64,000 nt of DNA from Entomohabitans teleogrylli. GTDB lineage: Bacteria; Pseudomonadota; Gammaproteobacteria; Enterobacterales; Enterobacteriaceae. The stretch is from NCBI RefSeq assembly GCF_001484765.1, contig NZ_KQ947377.1:374437-438436 (forward strand), read 5' to 3'. Shown here piece by piece: positions 17,629 to 26,455 of this stretch; position 1 is the first letter of the stretch; every line of letters starts with the position of its first letter. The position numbers and the translations under genes are program-made. Under the pieces are notes generated by a model. The model was given only the letters and a program-made list of their open reading frames with translations. It ran no database searches and was not told the DNA's origin.

Positions 17629-18864
17629 ATGACAATAAGTTTAATTCCGACACTGGCCTGTATATCAAATACCATTGATATGATTAATCCCAGGCTGAAT
17701 CTGCACCATGTAAGAACCGCATTTATTGCCTGGCACCTGGCGAAGATAGTCCACTTTTCGCCAGCCCAATGTCGCAAAACGGTTCTCGCAGCGCTATTGC
17801 ATGATATCGGCGGATTGAATGAACAGTCGCGCCTGGAGCCCCTCAACTACATTGACGACGAGCAGAACAACCACGCCCTGATTGGCGGTGAACTGCTGAG
17901 TCTGATACCGCTGTTCAAACCGCTCAAAGAGATTGTCCGCTACCACCATACCCGCTGGGAAAACGGTCTGGGGCGCTATATCGACGGTGAACATGTGCCG
18001 GAAGAGAGCCATCTGCTGTACTTTGCCGACCGTGTCGACGTGTTGCTGACCCAGTATCGCAACGAGAATATCTCATCGCTGCGCGAAGTCTTAACCGAGA
18101 CCATCTGTAACGGCGCCAATGTGCTCTACAAAGAAGAATTTATTCATGCCTTCGAAAAACTCGCCGCCCGGGACTATTTTTGGTCGGCCATGCAGTCTTC
18201 CCGCTACGAAGATTACATAAAAGAAATTCCGCGTATCCACAACGACAATATCTCCCTGCACAACCTGCGGGACATCGCGGATCTGCTGGCATTTATTGTC
18301 GACCAGTTTAGCCGCCATCCGCCGTGGTATTCATTGACGGTCGGGCGCATCGCCGGGTTCCTGGCCAGGGCGATGGGTCTCGATCCAACCCAGAGCCTGA
18401 AGGTCGAAATCGGCGGCTTACTGCACAATATCGGCTGTCTAGATCACAGCCCGACCGATGAACGCCGCGCTATCGCAGACGACGAAGCGGATAAAACCTG
18501 GCGCGCGCTGCATCCCATTGAGGGTATTCGCGATATCGCCGGCTGGTGCGTCCAGCAGCACCGTCTTTATCTGGGCGCGGCCAGCGATATGCAAATCTCC
18601 CCGGAAGCCTGCATTATCGCCGCCAGCCACCGCCTGGCGAGGATGCTTGAGGTGACTGACGATGAGGGTAAATTCAGGATGCAACTGAAGGCGACGGAAC
18701 CTCCTGATGAGATAAGCCAGGCCGTACACCGTCTTGCTGCGCAGCACAGTAAACAGCTTATTCAGCTATGGCGCAGCACAATTCAGGAGAGACAGGGGTT
18801 CGTTAAACGCCTTGAACAACTTGACGTGGCTTTCCAGCGCGAAAACGTTAACCCCAGTGAATGA
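17629..18864 (+). CDS. Double HD-domain protein, possible HD-GYP-like phosphodiesterase
   Basis: About 411 residues with two HD-type domains. The first has HHVRTAF, LLHDIGGLNEQ and RYHHTRWENGLG, keeping the HD metal motif. The second has LLHNIGCLDHSP, where the HD pair has become HN, so it is probably inactive. The GYP signature of canonical cyclic-di-GMP phosphodiesterases is not clear, so a link to c-di-GMP is tentative. The ATG at 17629 follows AAAAGG; an upstream ATG at 17545 overlapping the FidL-like gene is the alternative. It lies in line with the ToxR-like/FidL pair and is convergent with the ketoreductase gene. Confidence 0.7.
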   Translation: MTISLIPTLACISNTIDMINPRLNLHHVRTAFIAWHLAKIVHFSPAQCRKTVLAALLHDIGGLNEQSRLEPLNYIDDEQNNHALIGGELLSLIPLFKPLKEIVRYHHTRWENGLGRYIDGEHVPEESHLLYFADRVDVLLTQYRNENISSLREVLTETICNGANVLYKEEFIHAFEKLAARDYFWSAMQSSRYEDYIKEIPRIHNDNISLHNLRDIADLLAFIVDQFSRHPPWYSLTVGRIAGFLARAMGLDPTQSLKVEIGGLLHNIGCLDHSPTDERRAIADDEADKTWRALHPIEGIRDIAGWCVQQHRLYLGAASDMQISPEACIIAASHRLARMLEVTDDEGKFRMQLKATEPPDEISQAVHRLAAQHSKQLIQLWRSTIQERQGFVKRLEQLDVAFQRENVNPSE

Positions 18865-18884
18865 CAGAATGAATAGCACCGCCG

Positions 18885-19622
18885 TCAGGCGGAAAGTCCA
18901 CCGTCCAGCACCAGCGTTTGACCAGTAAGATACTGACTCTCCTCACCGATTAAAAACGACGCCATCCGGGCAACCTCTTCCGGCTCTCCCAGACGTCGTA
19001 ATGGGATCGCCTGACGCAGAGCTTTGAGCTTCGCCTCCGGGATCGCCTGCGTCATGTCGCTGTTGATAAGCCCCGGCGCCAGGCAATTAACCCGGATACC
19101 GAAACGCCCCACTTCCAGCGCCAGCGAACGGGTCAAACCGACCATCGCCGCTTTACTGGCGGCATAGGCGGTCTGCCCGCTGTTGCCCTTCAGGGCGCTA
19201 ACCGAGGACATCAGGACAATAGCACCCTCGCGTTGCACCAGCATGGACGGCAGCAGCATACGGTTCCAGTTGATGACCGACACCAGATTGTTGTCCAGCA
19301 CCTCGCGCCAGACCTCAGCATCCTGATGGATGTGGAGCGCGTCACGGGCAATCCCGGCGTTATGAATGATGGCGTGCGGCGCCCCCAGACGGTCGAGCAA
19401 CGCCCGCGACAAATCCTCAACCTGCTTTTCGTCCTTGCCGTCACAGGCATACCCCTCCACCCATCTGTCGTCCGCCATTTCCTGAACCATGGCCAGCGTC
19501 TGTTCGATAGCCGCTGCGCTGCGCCCGGTAAACACCACATTCCAGTCGCGCAACAGGCGGGTGACCAACGCCTGGCCGATCCCACGGCTGCCGCCGGTGA
19601 TTAAGATCCATTTTTGCGTCAT
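18885..19622 (-). CDS. 3-oxoacyl-ACP reductase (FabG-like SDR)
   Basis: A 245-residue short-chain dehydrogenase/reductase. NADPH site GGSRGIGQ, NAG-type motif HNAGIARD, catalytic Ser in LMSSVSALKGN, and YAASK; the C-terminus has LVLDGG. Size and motifs fit FabG, which reduces beta-ketoacyl-ACP. The start is 1 bp after the ACP stop. It is last gene of the peptide/acyl/export run, together with ACP, a MaoC-like dehydratase and a ketosynthase, so it should reduce chains made there. Convergent with the HD gene. Confidence 0.9.
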   Translation of the reverse strand: MTQKWILITGGSRGIGQALVTRLLRDWNVVFTGRSAAAIEQTLAMVQEMADDRWVEGYACDGKDEKQVEDLSRALLDRLGAPHAIIHNAGIARDALHIHQDAEVWREVLDNNLVSVINWNRMLLPSMLVQREGAIVLMSSVSALKGNSGQTAYAASKAAMVGLTRSLALEVGRFGIRVNCLAPGLINSDMTQAIPEAKLKALRQAIPLRRLGEPEEVARMASFLIGEESQYLTGQTLVLDGGLSA

Positions 19623-19623
19623 A

Positions 19624-19875
19624 TCAGTCTGCGGTCTCCTGACTTATCAGCTGACACAGCTCACCCAGCGTCATATTCGGATGCTGCATAAACTGTTCCG
19701 CGCTCAGCGTCACGTTAAACTCACGCTTCGCCAGCACCATCAGTTCGACATAATCCAGGCTATCCAGCTCCAGCCGGGAGAGCGGCGTTTTTTCATTGAC
19801 CTCATCGCGCTCCAGGTCTTTGGCGTCACAAATCATTTCGCAAACTTTTTCGTAGATAACAGCATACTGGCTCAT
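19624..19875 (-). CDS. Acyl carrier protein
   Basis: An 83-residue ACP with the phosphopantetheine site LELDSLDYVEL (Ser39). Acidic helices around the DSL motif fit type II fatty-acid or polyketide carriers. It lies between the MaoC-like and ketoreductase genes, so it is the dedicated carrier for this set. No phosphopantetheinyl transferase or malonyl-CoA:ACP transferase is encoded nearby; host AcpS/FabD could supply them. Confidence 0.92.
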   Translation of the reverse strand: MSQYAVIYEKVCEMICDAKDLERDEVNEKTPLSRLELDSLDYVELMVLAKREFNVTLSAEQFMQHPNMTLGELCQLISQETAD

Positions 19876-19891
19876 GGTTTATCCTTAATTA

Positions 19892-20698
19892 TCAATGGGC
19901 CACAGGGCCAACTTTGAGAGTGATGGCATTGGTCAAATATTGTTCATTCAGCCGCGCCGCCGCCGTGATACGGATCAGCGCGCCATTGTGAATGTCGCCG
20001 ACCACCAGCGACGGCAGAAGCTGTAGTTCCAGCGCTTCAGGCAGCATTGTCTCCTGCCAGCGGCGCGCCAGCCGGCTATCGAACACCAGTTCCTGATGGG
20101 TCTGCAGTACCGGGTAGCGGGAAAAAACGTCCTGGAGCGCGGCCCCCTGCGGCAACAGGGCGGCGATATTTTCCTGGCGCAGCAGAGCTTCATCGTGAAT
20201 TAACTGGCGGAACAGCAACGCATCGAGCAACTGCCACAGCGCCGCGCCGGGGGCTAACACGCTGAAGCTTTGCTGTAATTTCAGCAACATATCGGCTGAG
20301 ATATCCGTACGCTGACTTCCCTGCGGAGTATCCGGCCAGTCCTGCGGACTTATCTGGCACGAAAGGCACTCCTCGCGGGTATCCGGGCACAGTACCCGCG
20401 CCGTGGCGGCCAGGCGCTTTTTTGGGGCGTCCGGGACTAACAGCCAGTCAGTGTCGCACCACAGCGGTCGGCGCAGCCGCACCACGCATTTCAGATAGTC
20501 CGACTGAGGCGCGTTTTGCGCGGCGAACAGTTCGCCGGCGTAGCGTTTCACGTCCAGCAGCGCGCGCATCCCGTGTACGCTCAATTGACTACCGCCCTGC
20601 GCCTGCACCCACGGCAGGTCAAAGTGAACCGGATTGTAGTCGCCGGAAAACGCCGCCCACTGATGTGCGTCCGCCAGGGTGTAGTGGAGCGGCTTCAC
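19892..20698 (-). CDS. MaoC-like hotdog hydratase/dehydratase
   Basis: A 268-residue protein. The N-terminal part shows the MaoC/hydratase-2 motif AFSGDYNPVHFDLPWVQ with Asp and His of the catalytic pair, and GGSQLSVHGM. A second half resembles a degenerate hotdog. It would dehydrate 3-hydroxyacyl-ACP to the enoyl form. Its start overlaps the ketosynthase stop by 4 bp (20695/20698), so the two are translationally coupled. No enoyl reductase is encoded in the run, so chains could stay unsaturated. Confidence 0.75.
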   Translation of the reverse strand: MKPLHYTLADAHQWAAFSGDYNPVHFDLPWVQAQGGSQLSVHGMRALLDVKRYAGELFAAQNAPQSDYLKCVVRLRRPLWCDTDWLLVPDAPKKRLAATARVLCPDTREECLSCQISPQDWPDTPQGSQRTDISADMLLKLQQSFSVLAPGAALWQLLDALLFRQLIHDEALLRQENIAALLPQGAALQDVFSRYPVLQTHQELVFDSRLARRWQETMLPEALELQLLPSLVVGDIHNGALIRITAAARLNEQYLTNAITLKVGPVAH

Positions 20699-21948
20699 GC
20701 GGGTCTCTCCAGCACCAGCGCGGCATTCGCGCCGCCAAAACCGAAGCTCAAATTAAGGGCGCGGCGAATCTCGCCGCGGCGGTGACCTTCGGCGATATAG
20801 TCGAGGTCGCACTGCGGATCGGGCTGGGTCAGGTGGGCGGTCGCCGGCATGATGCCCGCGGCCATAGCCTGCAGACAGACGATACTCTCAAAGCTACCCG
20901 CCGCGGCGATCAGATGGCCGGAATAGGATTTGGTGCTGGAAACCGGGATACGATACGCCGCCTCGCCGAGCGCCGTTTTCAGGGACTGGGATTCATTAAC
21001 GTCATTGAGGGGCGTCGAAGTACCGTGTGCATTGATATAGTCAAGATCCTCCGGCTGCAGCCCGGCATCGCCGAGCGCCTGACGGATTGTCCGCACCCGC
21101 GCCACGCAATCTTCCGCCGGCGAGGTAAAATCAAACGCATCGGAAAAGTTCGCATAGCCCGTTATCTCGCCGATAATTGGCGCGCCGCGGGCAATAGCGC
21201 TGTCGCGCTCTTCCAGACACAGTACCGCGCCGCCTTCCGACAAAACAAACCCGCTGCGCTGCAGGCTGAACGGGCAACTGGCCCGGGCCGGATCGTCAGT
21301 CTCGCGGCTCAGGGCGCCGAGCACATCAATATTCCACACCGCGCAGTTGCTGTTCAGCGACTCCCCGGCGCCGGCCAGCATCATGCTGGCGCGGCCATGG
21401 CGAATCGCCTGATAAGCATCGCCAATCGCGATGGTGCCGGTAGCGCAGGCGGCCACCGGCGTATTCTGGTAGCCGCGCAGGTTCCATAACTGACTGCACG
21501 CCGCGGTGGTCACATTCGGCATAGAAAAAAAGCAGTTAAACGGGGATGAGACGCCGGTCTGCTCAAATTCGGCAACCGCATCATAGTTCTCATCCAGCCC
21601 CGCCCAGCCGGTACCCATAATCACACCGCACATCAGCGGGTCGTAACTCTCCTGCGGCTGGCCGTCGCCGAATGCCATCGCCATCGCTTCCCGAGCCGCC
21701 CCCAGCGCCAGACGCGCGTGGCGCGGCAGGCGGCGGCGAATAACGGCCGGCACCCCTTTCAGGCTGGGCTCGTTATCGATCTGGCCAAGAAAGTGGGTAT
21801 TGATGTTGTTGGCGGTTTTATCCACGTAACGATACCCTTCCCGGTAATCCATAATGGCCTGCCAGCTTTCCGCCGCCGTGGCGCCCAGTGGGGTAACGGC
21901 GCCATAGCCGGTTACCACCACCCGGTAAACGTGATTATTGTGACGCAT
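20695..21948 (-). CDS. Beta-ketoacyl-ACP synthase (KAS I/II family)
   Basis: A 417-residue ketosynthase. The active-site Cys lies in VAACATGTIAIGDAY (about Cys168), with His in NAHGTSTPLND and STKSYSGHLIAAAGS, so the Cys-His-His triad is complete and it is not a chain-length factor. The ATG at 21948 has AGAGGA upstream and overlaps the channel gene stop by 14 bp; a longer frame to 22011 is less likely. It would elongate acyl-ACP with malonyl-ACP on the dedicated ACP. Together with reductase and dehydratase it forms a minimal iterative type II set. Confidence 0.9.
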   Translation of the reverse strand: MRHNNHVYRVVVTGYGAVTPLGATAAESWQAIMDYREGYRYVDKTANNINTHFLGQIDNEPSLKGVPAVIRRRLPRHARLALGAAREAMAMAFGDGQPQESYDPLMCGVIMGTGWAGLDENYDAVAEFEQTGVSSPFNCFFSMPNVTTAACSQLWNLRGYQNTPVAACATGTIAIGDAYQAIRHGRASMMLAGAGESLNSNCAVWNIDVLGALSRETDDPARASCPFSLQRSGFVLSEGGAVLCLEERDSAIARGAPIIGEITGYANFSDAFDFTSPAEDCVARVRTIRQALGDAGLQPEDLDYINAHGTSTPLNDVNESQSLKTALGEAAYRIPVSSTKSYSGHLIAAAGSFESIVCLQAMAAGIMPATAHLTQPDPQCDLDYIAEGHRRGEIRRALNLSFGFGGANAALVLERPA

Positions 21949-23341
21949 TCTGGGGTGTCCTCTGTTGCGGGTTGCCGCCGCCCTGCGCCAGCCAGAGCTG
22001 CAGAGTGGCATAAAGGTAGTCGTACTGGTTTTGCGCCAGGCTATCCTGCAGGGTCAGCAGTTCATCCTGGGCGTTAAGTAATGTCTGGTAGTCCACCGCG
22101 CCGGCCTGATAGCGACTGCGGGTAAGCGCCAGCCGCTGCTGGCTGAGGGATAGCGACTGCTGGAGCCTGGCGCGTTGGTCATCGGCGCTCAGGCGCTGTT
22201 CCATGGCGTTATCCACTTCGGACAGCGCGGTATAGGCGGTACTGCGGAATGTCACCGCCGCCTGCTGGACCTGTAACCCGGACTGTTCGATGGTCAACTG
22301 TACGGTATTCCACTGAATAAACGGCAGCGACACCGCCGCGCCGGCCATACGCGTTGGTTCACTGAACCACTGGCGGAACAGTTGACTGCCGGCATTGAGC
22401 ACGCCTTCCAGCGACAGCGTCGGGTAAAAACTCAGCCGGGCGGCGTCCGATCCGGCCAGCGCCGCGCGCAGCCGCGATTCGGCAGCCTGTATGTCCGGGC
22501 GCCGGGAAATGACCTCCAGCGGCGTGAAGGAGGCGATCGGCACCCGCTGGCCGGCGCTCAACCCCGGCGCTTCATCCGCGTGCTGGGCCGGCGGGCGATT
22601 GAGCAACAGCGCCAGGGCGTTGCGCGACGCCGCCCGCTGTTGCTCCAGATTACGCACCTGGTTCTGGCGGCTGATCACCGTCTGGCGCGCCTGCAGGACA
22701 TCCAGTTGCCCCGTTTTTCCGGCGCGTTGCCAGGATTCAATCTGGGCCAGCGTTTCGCTGGCTATCCTCAGGCTGGCGCGCTGGTTATCAAGCTGCTGAT
22801 TCTGTAGCGCAATGGTCCAGTACAATTGCGCCGTGGTATCAATGGTAGACAGGACCGTCGCCTGATAATCCTGCTCGCTGGCGACCGCTTCCCATTCGCT
22901 TTGCTCCCGGGCGCGCGCCAGTTTTCCCCATAAATCCAGTTCATAACTCAGGGAAAGAGAGGTGCTGTAGCTCTCCTGGGACGCGCCGCCATGGCGGATA
23001 TTTTTGGTGTTATAGCCAGAACCGGTCGCCGAAACGTCCGGCGTCAGATTGGTATTGGTCAGCCCGGCGGTCACCCGCGCCTGGCGCAGAGTAATCGCCG
23101 CCGCGGCCAGATCGTTATTGCTCTCCAGTACCTGGCTAATCACCCGCGACAGCCGCCGGTCGCCAAACTGCTCCCACCACTGGGCGCCCGCCGTCGCCTG
23201 CAGCGCGCTCTCCTGCGTGGATGCCTGCTGCCATTGCCAGGTTTCCGGTACCGAAAGCATTGGTCGCTGATAGTCGCTGCGGGTAAAGCTCCCACAGCCC
23301 GACAGCAGCAAAATAACCGGTAATAGCCTGTGAAGTTTCAT
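21935..23341 (-). CDS. TolC-like outer-membrane efflux lipoprotein (NodT family)
   Basis: A 468-residue outer-membrane factor of the RND/MacAB-associated NodT type. The N-terminus [19 protein letters not shown] has a lipoprotein signal (LLSGC). The middle holds the duplicated helical repeats typical of the family (RRPDIQAAESRLRAALAGSDAARLSFYPTL). It overlaps the MacB-like gene by 4 bp (23338/23341) and the ketosynthase by 14 bp. It probably forms the outer-membrane duct for the MacAB-like pump, taking the product to the outside. Confidence 0.9.
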   Translation of the reverse strand: MKLHRLLPVILLLSGCGSFTRSDYQRPMLSVPETWQWQQASTQESALQATAGAQWWEQFGDRRLSRVISQVLESNNDLAAAAITLRQARVTAGLTNTNLTPDVSATGSGYNTKNIRHGGASQESYSTSLSLSYELDLWGKLARAREQSEWEAVASEQDYQATVLSTIDTTAQLYWTIALQNQQLDNQRASLRIASETLAQIESWQRAGKTGQLDVLQARQTVISRQNQVRNLEQQRAASRNALALLLNRPPAQHADEAPGLSAGQRVPIASFTPLEVISRRPDIQAAESRLRAALAGSDAARLSFYPTLSLEGVLNAGSQLFRQWFSEPTRMAGAAVSLPFIQWNTVQLTIEQSGLQVQQAAVTFRSTAYTALSEVDNAMEQRLSADDQRARLQQSLSLSQQRLALTRSRYQAGAVDYQTLLNAQDELLTLQDSLAQNQYDYLYATLQLWLAQGGGNPQQRTPQNASQ

Positions 23342-25284
23342 TCGCGCGCCAGTGCCTCAGTAGGATTCAGTCGCGCCGCTCTGCGCGCCGGGAAATAACC
23401 AAATGTCAGTCCGATTAGCGCGGAAAATCCGCAGGCTATCACCACCGGAAGCCAGGTAAACACCATCGAAAACTCATCAGTTACCAGAGAAAAAATGCTG
23501 CCGGCCAGCCAGGAGCCCACCACGCCGGTCAACCCGCCCAGCGCGCAGATCATCACCGCTTCAATCAGAAACTGATTCATAATGTCGACCGGCCGGGCGC
23601 CGACCGAGAGGCGAATCCCTATCTCATGAGTCCGTTCCGTCACCGAAACCAGCATGATATTCATGACGCCAACCCCCCCCACCAGCAGCGAAATCGCCGC
23701 AATAGCGGTGATCAGCAGCGACATAGAGTCTGAGGTTTTCTGTAGCGCCGTCGCCAGTTGCTCATCGGTCTGGGTGAAGAAGTCTTTTCTGCCGTGCTCG
23801 CGAATCAGGTGGCTCTCAGCGCGCCGCGTCGCCTCGCCGGGGGTGAGGGCATCCTGAAAGCGCAGGGTGATAGCCTCCAGCGGTTTATCCCCGGAGATAC
23901 GTTGCAACAGCGAGGTATAGGGGATCCAGGCGGACATAAATCCGCTGACCACCTTCGGTCCTGGCTTGCTGGCGACGCCAATCACCCGCCACGGCGCGCC
24001 GGCGATCTGTACTATCTGTCCCAGCGGATCTTCATCTCCGGGAAACAGCGTCGCTTTACTGATCTCATCAAGCACCAGCACCGGTTCCCGATCGGCCACA
24101 TCGCGAGTGGTAAAACCGTTACCCTGGACAAAGCGGATGCCCTGCAGCGAAAAATAGTCCCCGGACACCCCGGACAGCATCATCGACGAATCATAGCCCT
24201 TGCGCACCGCGGTGCTCATGCTGGACACAATCGGCGACACCCCCAGCACCCACGGCAGTTTGCTCAGGCTGGCCGCATCTTCCAGCGACAGCGCCCGCTC
24301 CATGTCCGGTCGCTTACTGCCCCAGCCGGTACCCGGGCGGATTTCCAGAGTGGTATTACCCAGCTTGCCGATTTCGTCCATGATCGCCCTGCGGGCGCCT
24401 TCCCCCACCGCCATCGACGACACCACGGACGAAATACCAATAATGATGCCGAGCATGGAGAGAAAAGCGCGCATCCGATGACCGAGCAGCGATCGCCAGG
24501 CCATGCGCATCGATTCATGTACGCCGCGCCACAGGGAAGCGCGGCCGTTGTCCTGCACCGACGGCAGGCGATGCGTTTCCTGCTCCGCCGTCCGGCTGTG
24601 GTTAAGACTGTCGGCAACAATCTCACCGTCGCTGATTTCAATAATCCGCTGCGCCTGCTGCGCCACTTCCCGGTCATGAGTAACGATAATCACCGTATGG
24701 CCATCAGCGTGCAGCTGGTGCAAAACCCCCATCAGCGCCCGGCCGCTGGCGCTGTCCAGCGCGCCGGTCGGTTCGTCGGCGAGAATAATTTGCGCGCCGT
24801 TAATCAGCGCCCGACAGACACTGACCCGCTGCTGCTGGCCGCCGGAAAGCTGGGCCGGCTTGTGATTCAAACGAGAATCCATCCCCAGTTTGCGCGCCAG
24901 TAACTGAACCCGCTGCTGGCGCTCCGCCGCCGGCATGGCCGTATACAAGGCAGGAATAGCGATATTCTCTTCCGCAGTGAGATAAGGCATCAGGTGATAG
25001 CGCTGGAAGATAAATCCCAGCCAGCGGCTGCGTAGTTCGGCCAGTTCACCACTGTCGGCCTCGTGTACCGGGATATCGTTAATGTACACCTCACCGCGGC
25101 TTGGTTTATCCAGACAGCCAATGATGTTCATCAGGGTCGATTTTCCGGAACCGGAGGAGCCGACAATCGCCACCATCTCCCCAGGTGCTATCGACAGCGA
25201 TACGTCCTTCAGCACCTGAATAGACTGAGTACCGGCGCTGAAAACACGGAAAACATTGCGCAGAACAATAAGCGATTTGCTCAT
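23338..25284 (-). CDS. MacB-like ABC transporter (ATPase + permease)
   Basis: A 648-residue MacB-type protein. The N-terminal ATPase has Walker [10 protein letters not shown], signature LSGGQQQRV and Walker [11 protein letters not shown]. It is followed by the FtsX-like membrane region with a large periplasmic domain and conserved [24 protein letters not shown]. It has the length of E. coli MacB (648). MacB pumps move substrates from the periplasm out through TolC; relatives export lipopeptides and siderophores. It is translationally close to the MacA-like gene (4-bp gap). Confidence 0.93.
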   Translation of the reverse strand: MSKSLIVLRNVFRVFSAGTQSIQVLKDVSLSIAPGEMVAIVGSSGSGKSTLMNIIGCLDKPSRGEVYINDIPVHEADSGELAELRSRWLGFIFQRYHLMPYLTAEENIAIPALYTAMPAAERQQRVQLLARKLGMDSRLNHKPAQLSGGQQQRVSVCRALINGAQIILADEPTGALDSASGRALMGVLHQLHADGHTVIIVTHDREVAQQAQRIIEISDGEIVADSLNHSRTAEQETHRLPSVQDNGRASLWRGVHESMRMAWRSLLGHRMRAFLSMLGIIIGISSVVSSMAVGEGARRAIMDEIGKLGNTTLEIRPGTGWGSKRPDMERALSLEDAASLSKLPWVLGVSPIVSSMSTAVRKGYDSSMMLSGVSGDYFSLQGIRFVQGNGFTTRDVADREPVLVLDEISKATLFPGDEDPLGQIVQIAGAPWRVIGVASKPGPKVVSGFMSAWIPYTSLLQRISGDKPLEAITLRFQDALTPGEATRRAESHLIREHGRKDFFTQTDEQLATALQKTSDSMSLLITAIAAISLLVGGVGVMNIMLVSVTERTHEIGIRLSVGARPVDIMNQFLIEAVMICALGGLTGVVGSWLAGSIFSLVTDEFSMVFTWLPVVIACGFSALIGLTFGYFPARRAARLNPTEALARE

Positions 25285-25288
25285 ATCA

Positions 25289-26455
25289 TCAGCCCTGTAC
25301 CCTGTCCTGCTGAATCACGACGCTTTCGCCTTTGATGAGGCCTTCCACCACTTCTGCGAACTGGCGATCATTAATCCCGATACGTACCGTGCGCTCCTGC
25401 GGGCCGTTCACCTCCAGCACCGTCACCTGATAACGATCATCGCCCAACGAACGTCCCAGCGCTGATACCGGCATCCGCAGCACGTTTTTCGCTTCAGCGA
25501 CGCGAATAAACACTTGCGCCGTCATTGAGGTTTTCAGCAAGCGTTCGGTGTTATCCACCTCAAAAGTGCCGTTGTAATAGACGGCATTGCTCTGCTGATT
25601 ACTCGCACCGTAGCCACCGGACTGGTCCTCCAGTGCCTCCTGAGGAGCCGGCTGGACATAACCCAGTTCACTTTCATAGCGCTTATCCGGATCGGCTATC
25701 ACGTAGAACCACAGCGACTGACCAGGATGGATTTTCTGAATATCAGCTTCGGAAATGCGCGTCTGAACCAGCATTTTGTCAAGGTTAGCCAGTACCAGAA
25801 TGGTCGGTGCGGTCTGGGAGGAGACGATGGTCTGCCCTTCACGGGTCACAATGCCCAATACTTCGCCATCCATCGGCGCCACAATACGCGTATAGCTGAG
25901 GTTGGCATTAGCGGTCTGTACCGCCATTTCTGCCTGTACTATCAGCGCCTCATTCATAGCGACTTGCTGTACCTGAGCGTCGTACTGCGCCTGAGCCAGA
26001 TCGAGATCGCTGGTCACCCCGGAGCCGTCGCGCTGCATCGCCAGTTCACGATCCAGCGCCTTGCGATACTGGATTAACGTTGCCTCAGAAGCCGCTTTCT
26101 GCGCTCTGGCGCTGTCCAGTTGGGCTGTGGCGTTACGCAGGTCGGACTGCTGAATCGTGGGATCGATTTCCGCCAGTAGCTGGCCTTTCTGCACCCGCTC
26201 CCCCTGACGCACAAACAGCTTGCGCAACTGGCCGTTAACCTGCGCCCCGACGTTCACCTGTACCGAGGGTTTAATGGTGCCGGTCGCCAGCACCACCTTT
26301 TCAATATCGCCGCTGTCGACCTGATCGGTGAGTAATGCCGCCTGCGGCGCCGGACTGAGAGCATAATAAGCGCCGCCCCCCGCCACTAACGCCGCCGCGA
26401 CGACCACAGCCAGAACCCAGCGTGATTTTTTGTTACGCAGTTGCCACGACTTCAT
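25289..26455 (-). CDS. MacA-like membrane-fusion adaptor
   Basis: A 388-residue periplasmic adaptor. The N-terminal membrane anchor is SRWVLAVVVAAALVAGG, followed by barrel-sandwich and coiled-coil hairpin segments (QQSDLRNATAQLDSARAQKAASEATLIQYRKALDRE is in this region by eye), lipoyl motif YTRIVAPMDGEV and a C-terminal barrel. It overlaps the ABC exporter gene by 4 bp. It could serve the MacB-like pump alone or also link the C39 exporter to the channel, which lacks a dedicated HlyD-type adaptor here. Confidence 0.9.
   Translation of the reverse strand: MKSWQLRNKKSRWVLAVVVAAALVAGGGAYYALSPAPQAALLTDQVDSGDIEKVVLATGTIKPSVQVNVGAQVNGQLRKLFVRQGERVQKGQLLAEIDPTIQQSDLRNATAQLDSARAQKAASEATLIQYRKALDRELAMQRDGSGVTSDLDLAQAQYDAQVQQVAMNEALIVQAEMAVQTANANLSYTRIVAPMDGEVLGIVTREGQTIVSSQTAPTILVLANLDKMLVQTRISEADIQKIHPGQSLWFYVIADPDKRYESELGYVQPAPQEALEDQSGGYGASNQQSNAVYYNGTFEVDNTERLLKTSMTAQVFIRVAEAKNVLRMPVSALGRSLGDDRYQVTVLEVNGPQERTVRIGINDRQFAEVVEGLIKGESVVIQQDRVQG

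Noticed and set aside
20422-21489. Plus-strand open frame of 355 codons
   Set aside because: Antisense to the ketosynthase and MaoC-like genes, no ribosome site and no family resemblance.
23758-24903. Plus-strand open frame of 381 codons
   Set aside because: Antisense to the MacB-like gene; its composition is that of a shadow frame.
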